NCBI RefSeq assembly: GCF_014303735.1
Contig: NZ_CP060296.1
Span: 3,803,501 to 3,867,500 of the forward strand
Direction of reading: 5' to 3'
DNA from: Variovorax sp. PAMC28562
GTDB lineage: Bacteria; Pseudomonadota; Gammaproteobacteria; Burkholderiales; Burkholderiaceae_C
DNA: 64,000 nt
A program made the position numbers and the translations under genes. Position 1 is the first letter of the stretch; every line of letters begins with the position of its first letter. Positions 63,086-64,000 of this stretch are shown piece after piece. The notes below the pieces were generated by a model, which saw only the letters and a list, made by a program, of their open reading frames with translations, was not told the origin of the DNA and did no database searches.

Positions 63086-63697
63086 TCAATTGAACTGAGT
63101 CCAGTGATCAATTTGCTCAGTCCAGAAGCGATCGTCGCAATCCGCTCCCACCGCAGCTTTTATGTCGGAAACCGTTAGATATTCCAGTGCTGAGTCTGCT
63201 TTGTGCAATTGCACCGTTGACAGCATTCGAAGACATGTCGAAAAATCGCCGGCAATCTTCACCGCTGTATTTGCACCATCTGCAGCTTGGTAGGCGAGTA
63301 CATCACCGGATTGAACGTCGAGCAAAATCACATAGGGGTCGCCTTGCGCAATGAATAACCAGGTCTTTGGACGTTCTGTGAAAGCGTCATCCCACCAACT
63401 ATTGGCATTACCCCACTGGTTGTTGCTCAACAGTCGCCCTGCGAAGGAGCCTTTGAAGCCGAAGCTAAAACCTGCCACATTGAGGTTCGTTAGATCCCAT
63501 CGCGAGAGCACTTCTTCGAATGCCGGCGGACAGCCATTTCCAGCAAGCTGTTGCACTGCAGCCTGCACGTCGGAAAGTTGAGTAGCGGACGATGGCGAAG
63601 GTAATAAATCGGAGTAGTAGTCTGGAAATGAATTCGCCTTTTCCCCGTACTTGCGTCGAAGTGCTGCATCGATCTGATCAAATGTTAGTGGAGTCAT
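63086..63697 (-). CDS. Probable Rhs immunity protein (SMI1/KNR4, SUKH-like)
   Basis: A 203-residue cytoplasmic protein. LTFDQIDAALRRKYGE opens it, and the centre has GNGCPPAFEEVLSRWDLTNL and WLFIAQGDPYVILLDVQSGDVLAYQ, the pattern of SUKH immunity proteins. The base composition is lower in GC than the neighbouring core genes. The ATG at 63697 lies six bases after the stop of the Rhs tip gene, the typical toxin-immunity spacing. The family call is by motif shape only. Confidence 0.7.
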   Translation of the reverse strand: MTPLTFDQIDAALRRKYGEKANSFPDYYSDLLPSPSSATQLSDVQAAVQQLAGNGCPPAFEEVLSRWDLTNLNVAGFSFGFKGSFAGRLLSNNQWGNANSWWDDAFTERPKTWLFIAQGDPYVILLDVQSGDVLAYQAADGANTAVKIAGDFSTCLRMLSTVQLHKADSALEYLTVSDIKAAVGADCDDRFWTEQIDHWTQFN

Positions 63698-63703
63698 AAC
63701 GGA

Positions 63704-64000
63704 TTAGTTCCCAATGCTCTGCAGATGCCATATTCCCGACGAGCTGGTGTGAGTCGCTGCAGGTACTGGCGACGCATAGGCGCCGAAATCGACGTGATGA
63801 TGAATCAAAGCATCCCCCATAAATGACATATGTTCCGGAAAAGTGCTGACCCAAGTGCTATCAATCTTTGGAGCAAGTCCGTCTGCCGCTCGCATGGCAT
63901 TGCCGGGTGATAAAGATTGCGGTATCTGGTCGGTCCAAGCTTTCCAGAATTGAGACGAGTTTCGCAATCCCCCGCCAGCGCCCGATGTTGACGTCCCGCT
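63704..64000 (-). CDS. C-terminal tip of an Rhs/polymorphic toxin (partial)
   Basis: The frame enters from beyond the right edge, and about 98 residues are visible, ending HLQSIGN. DGLAPKIDSTWVSTFPEHMSFMGDALIHHHVDFG, followed by PVPAATHTSSSGIWH, has a His-triplet and downstream His that look like an HNH/EndoVII-type nuclease toxin. The region has lower GC. It sits directly before the immunity gene. The Rhs origin is inferred from the layout because the core lies outside the window. Confidence 0.6.
   Translation of the reverse strand, partial: SGTSTSGAGGGLRNSSQFWKAWTDQIPQSLSPGNAMRAADGLAPKIDSTWVSTFPEHMSFMGDALIHHHVDFGAYASPVPAATHTSSSGIWHLQSIGN

Noticed and set aside
1..64000. CRISPR arrays, rRNA operons, prophage or intact insertion sequences
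   Set aside because: No regular spacer-repeat array, no rRNA-like stretches, no structural phage genes and no transposase frame were found on either strand.

Overview
The window looks like chromosomal DNA of a Comamonadaceae betaproteobacterium, most likely close to Variovorax. Reasons: high GC, the rimP-nusA-infB-rbfA-truB-typA block, guaB-guaA overlapping by four bases, ratA-rnfH divergent from smpB, pepA divergent from lptF-lptG, cysB next to an aminotransferase, and the styles of DUF4124, DUF3309 and YbfB-type MFS proteins. No rRNA, CRISPR array, plasmid origin or intact insertion sequence was seen. One tRNA gene, tRNA-Ser(GGA), is present.

Layout: 1-4.5 kb holds a truncated class III cyclase with an FHA-like end, a small unknown gene, LD-carboxypeptidase, a TadA deaminase fused to a truncated alpha/beta-hydrolase, and a PaiB-like flavin protein. 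4.7-7.8 kb is guaB-guaA. 8-13.7 kb has DUF4124, rnfH-ratA, smpB, an acetyltransferase-glycosyltransferase pair, and an ECF sigma, anti-sigma and lipoprotein group. 13.7-23 kb is a DMT exporter followed by the long translation/transcription operon. 23-30 kb is a Yej-type peptide ABC importer with an MFS gene, divergent from fabI and a secreted ATP-dependent DNA ligase.

31.5-40.6 kb is a 2-aminoethylphosphonate uptake and breakdown cluster. A minus-strand operon (binding protein, ATPase, fused permease, HAD hydrolase, FAD oxidoreductase, phosphonoacetaldehyde hydrolase) diverges from a plus-strand set (GntR regulator, HD oxygenase, EamA exporter). No PhnW aminotransferase is present here, so the FAD enzyme is the best candidate for making phosphonoacetaldehyde.

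40.6-55.7 kb holds a basic amino-acid decarboxylase, NfeD plus stomatin-like protein, tRNA-Ser, a diheme cytochrome c with a sugar-dehydrogenase-like propeller, an amino-acid ABC binding lipoprotein, holC, pepA, lptFG, a CbiX-like chelatase, cysB and a PLP aminotransferase. 55.7-62 kb is hrpA, a ribbon-helix-helix/PIN toxin-antitoxin pair and argA.

The right end (62.1-64 kb) is accessory DNA: on the minus strand, the C-terminal tip of an Rhs-type toxin entering from outside the window, its probable SUKH/SMI1 immunity gene, and a decayed Rhs core fragment. It is the most polymorphic-looking and least described part of the window. All calls are from reading the sequence; no database search was run.
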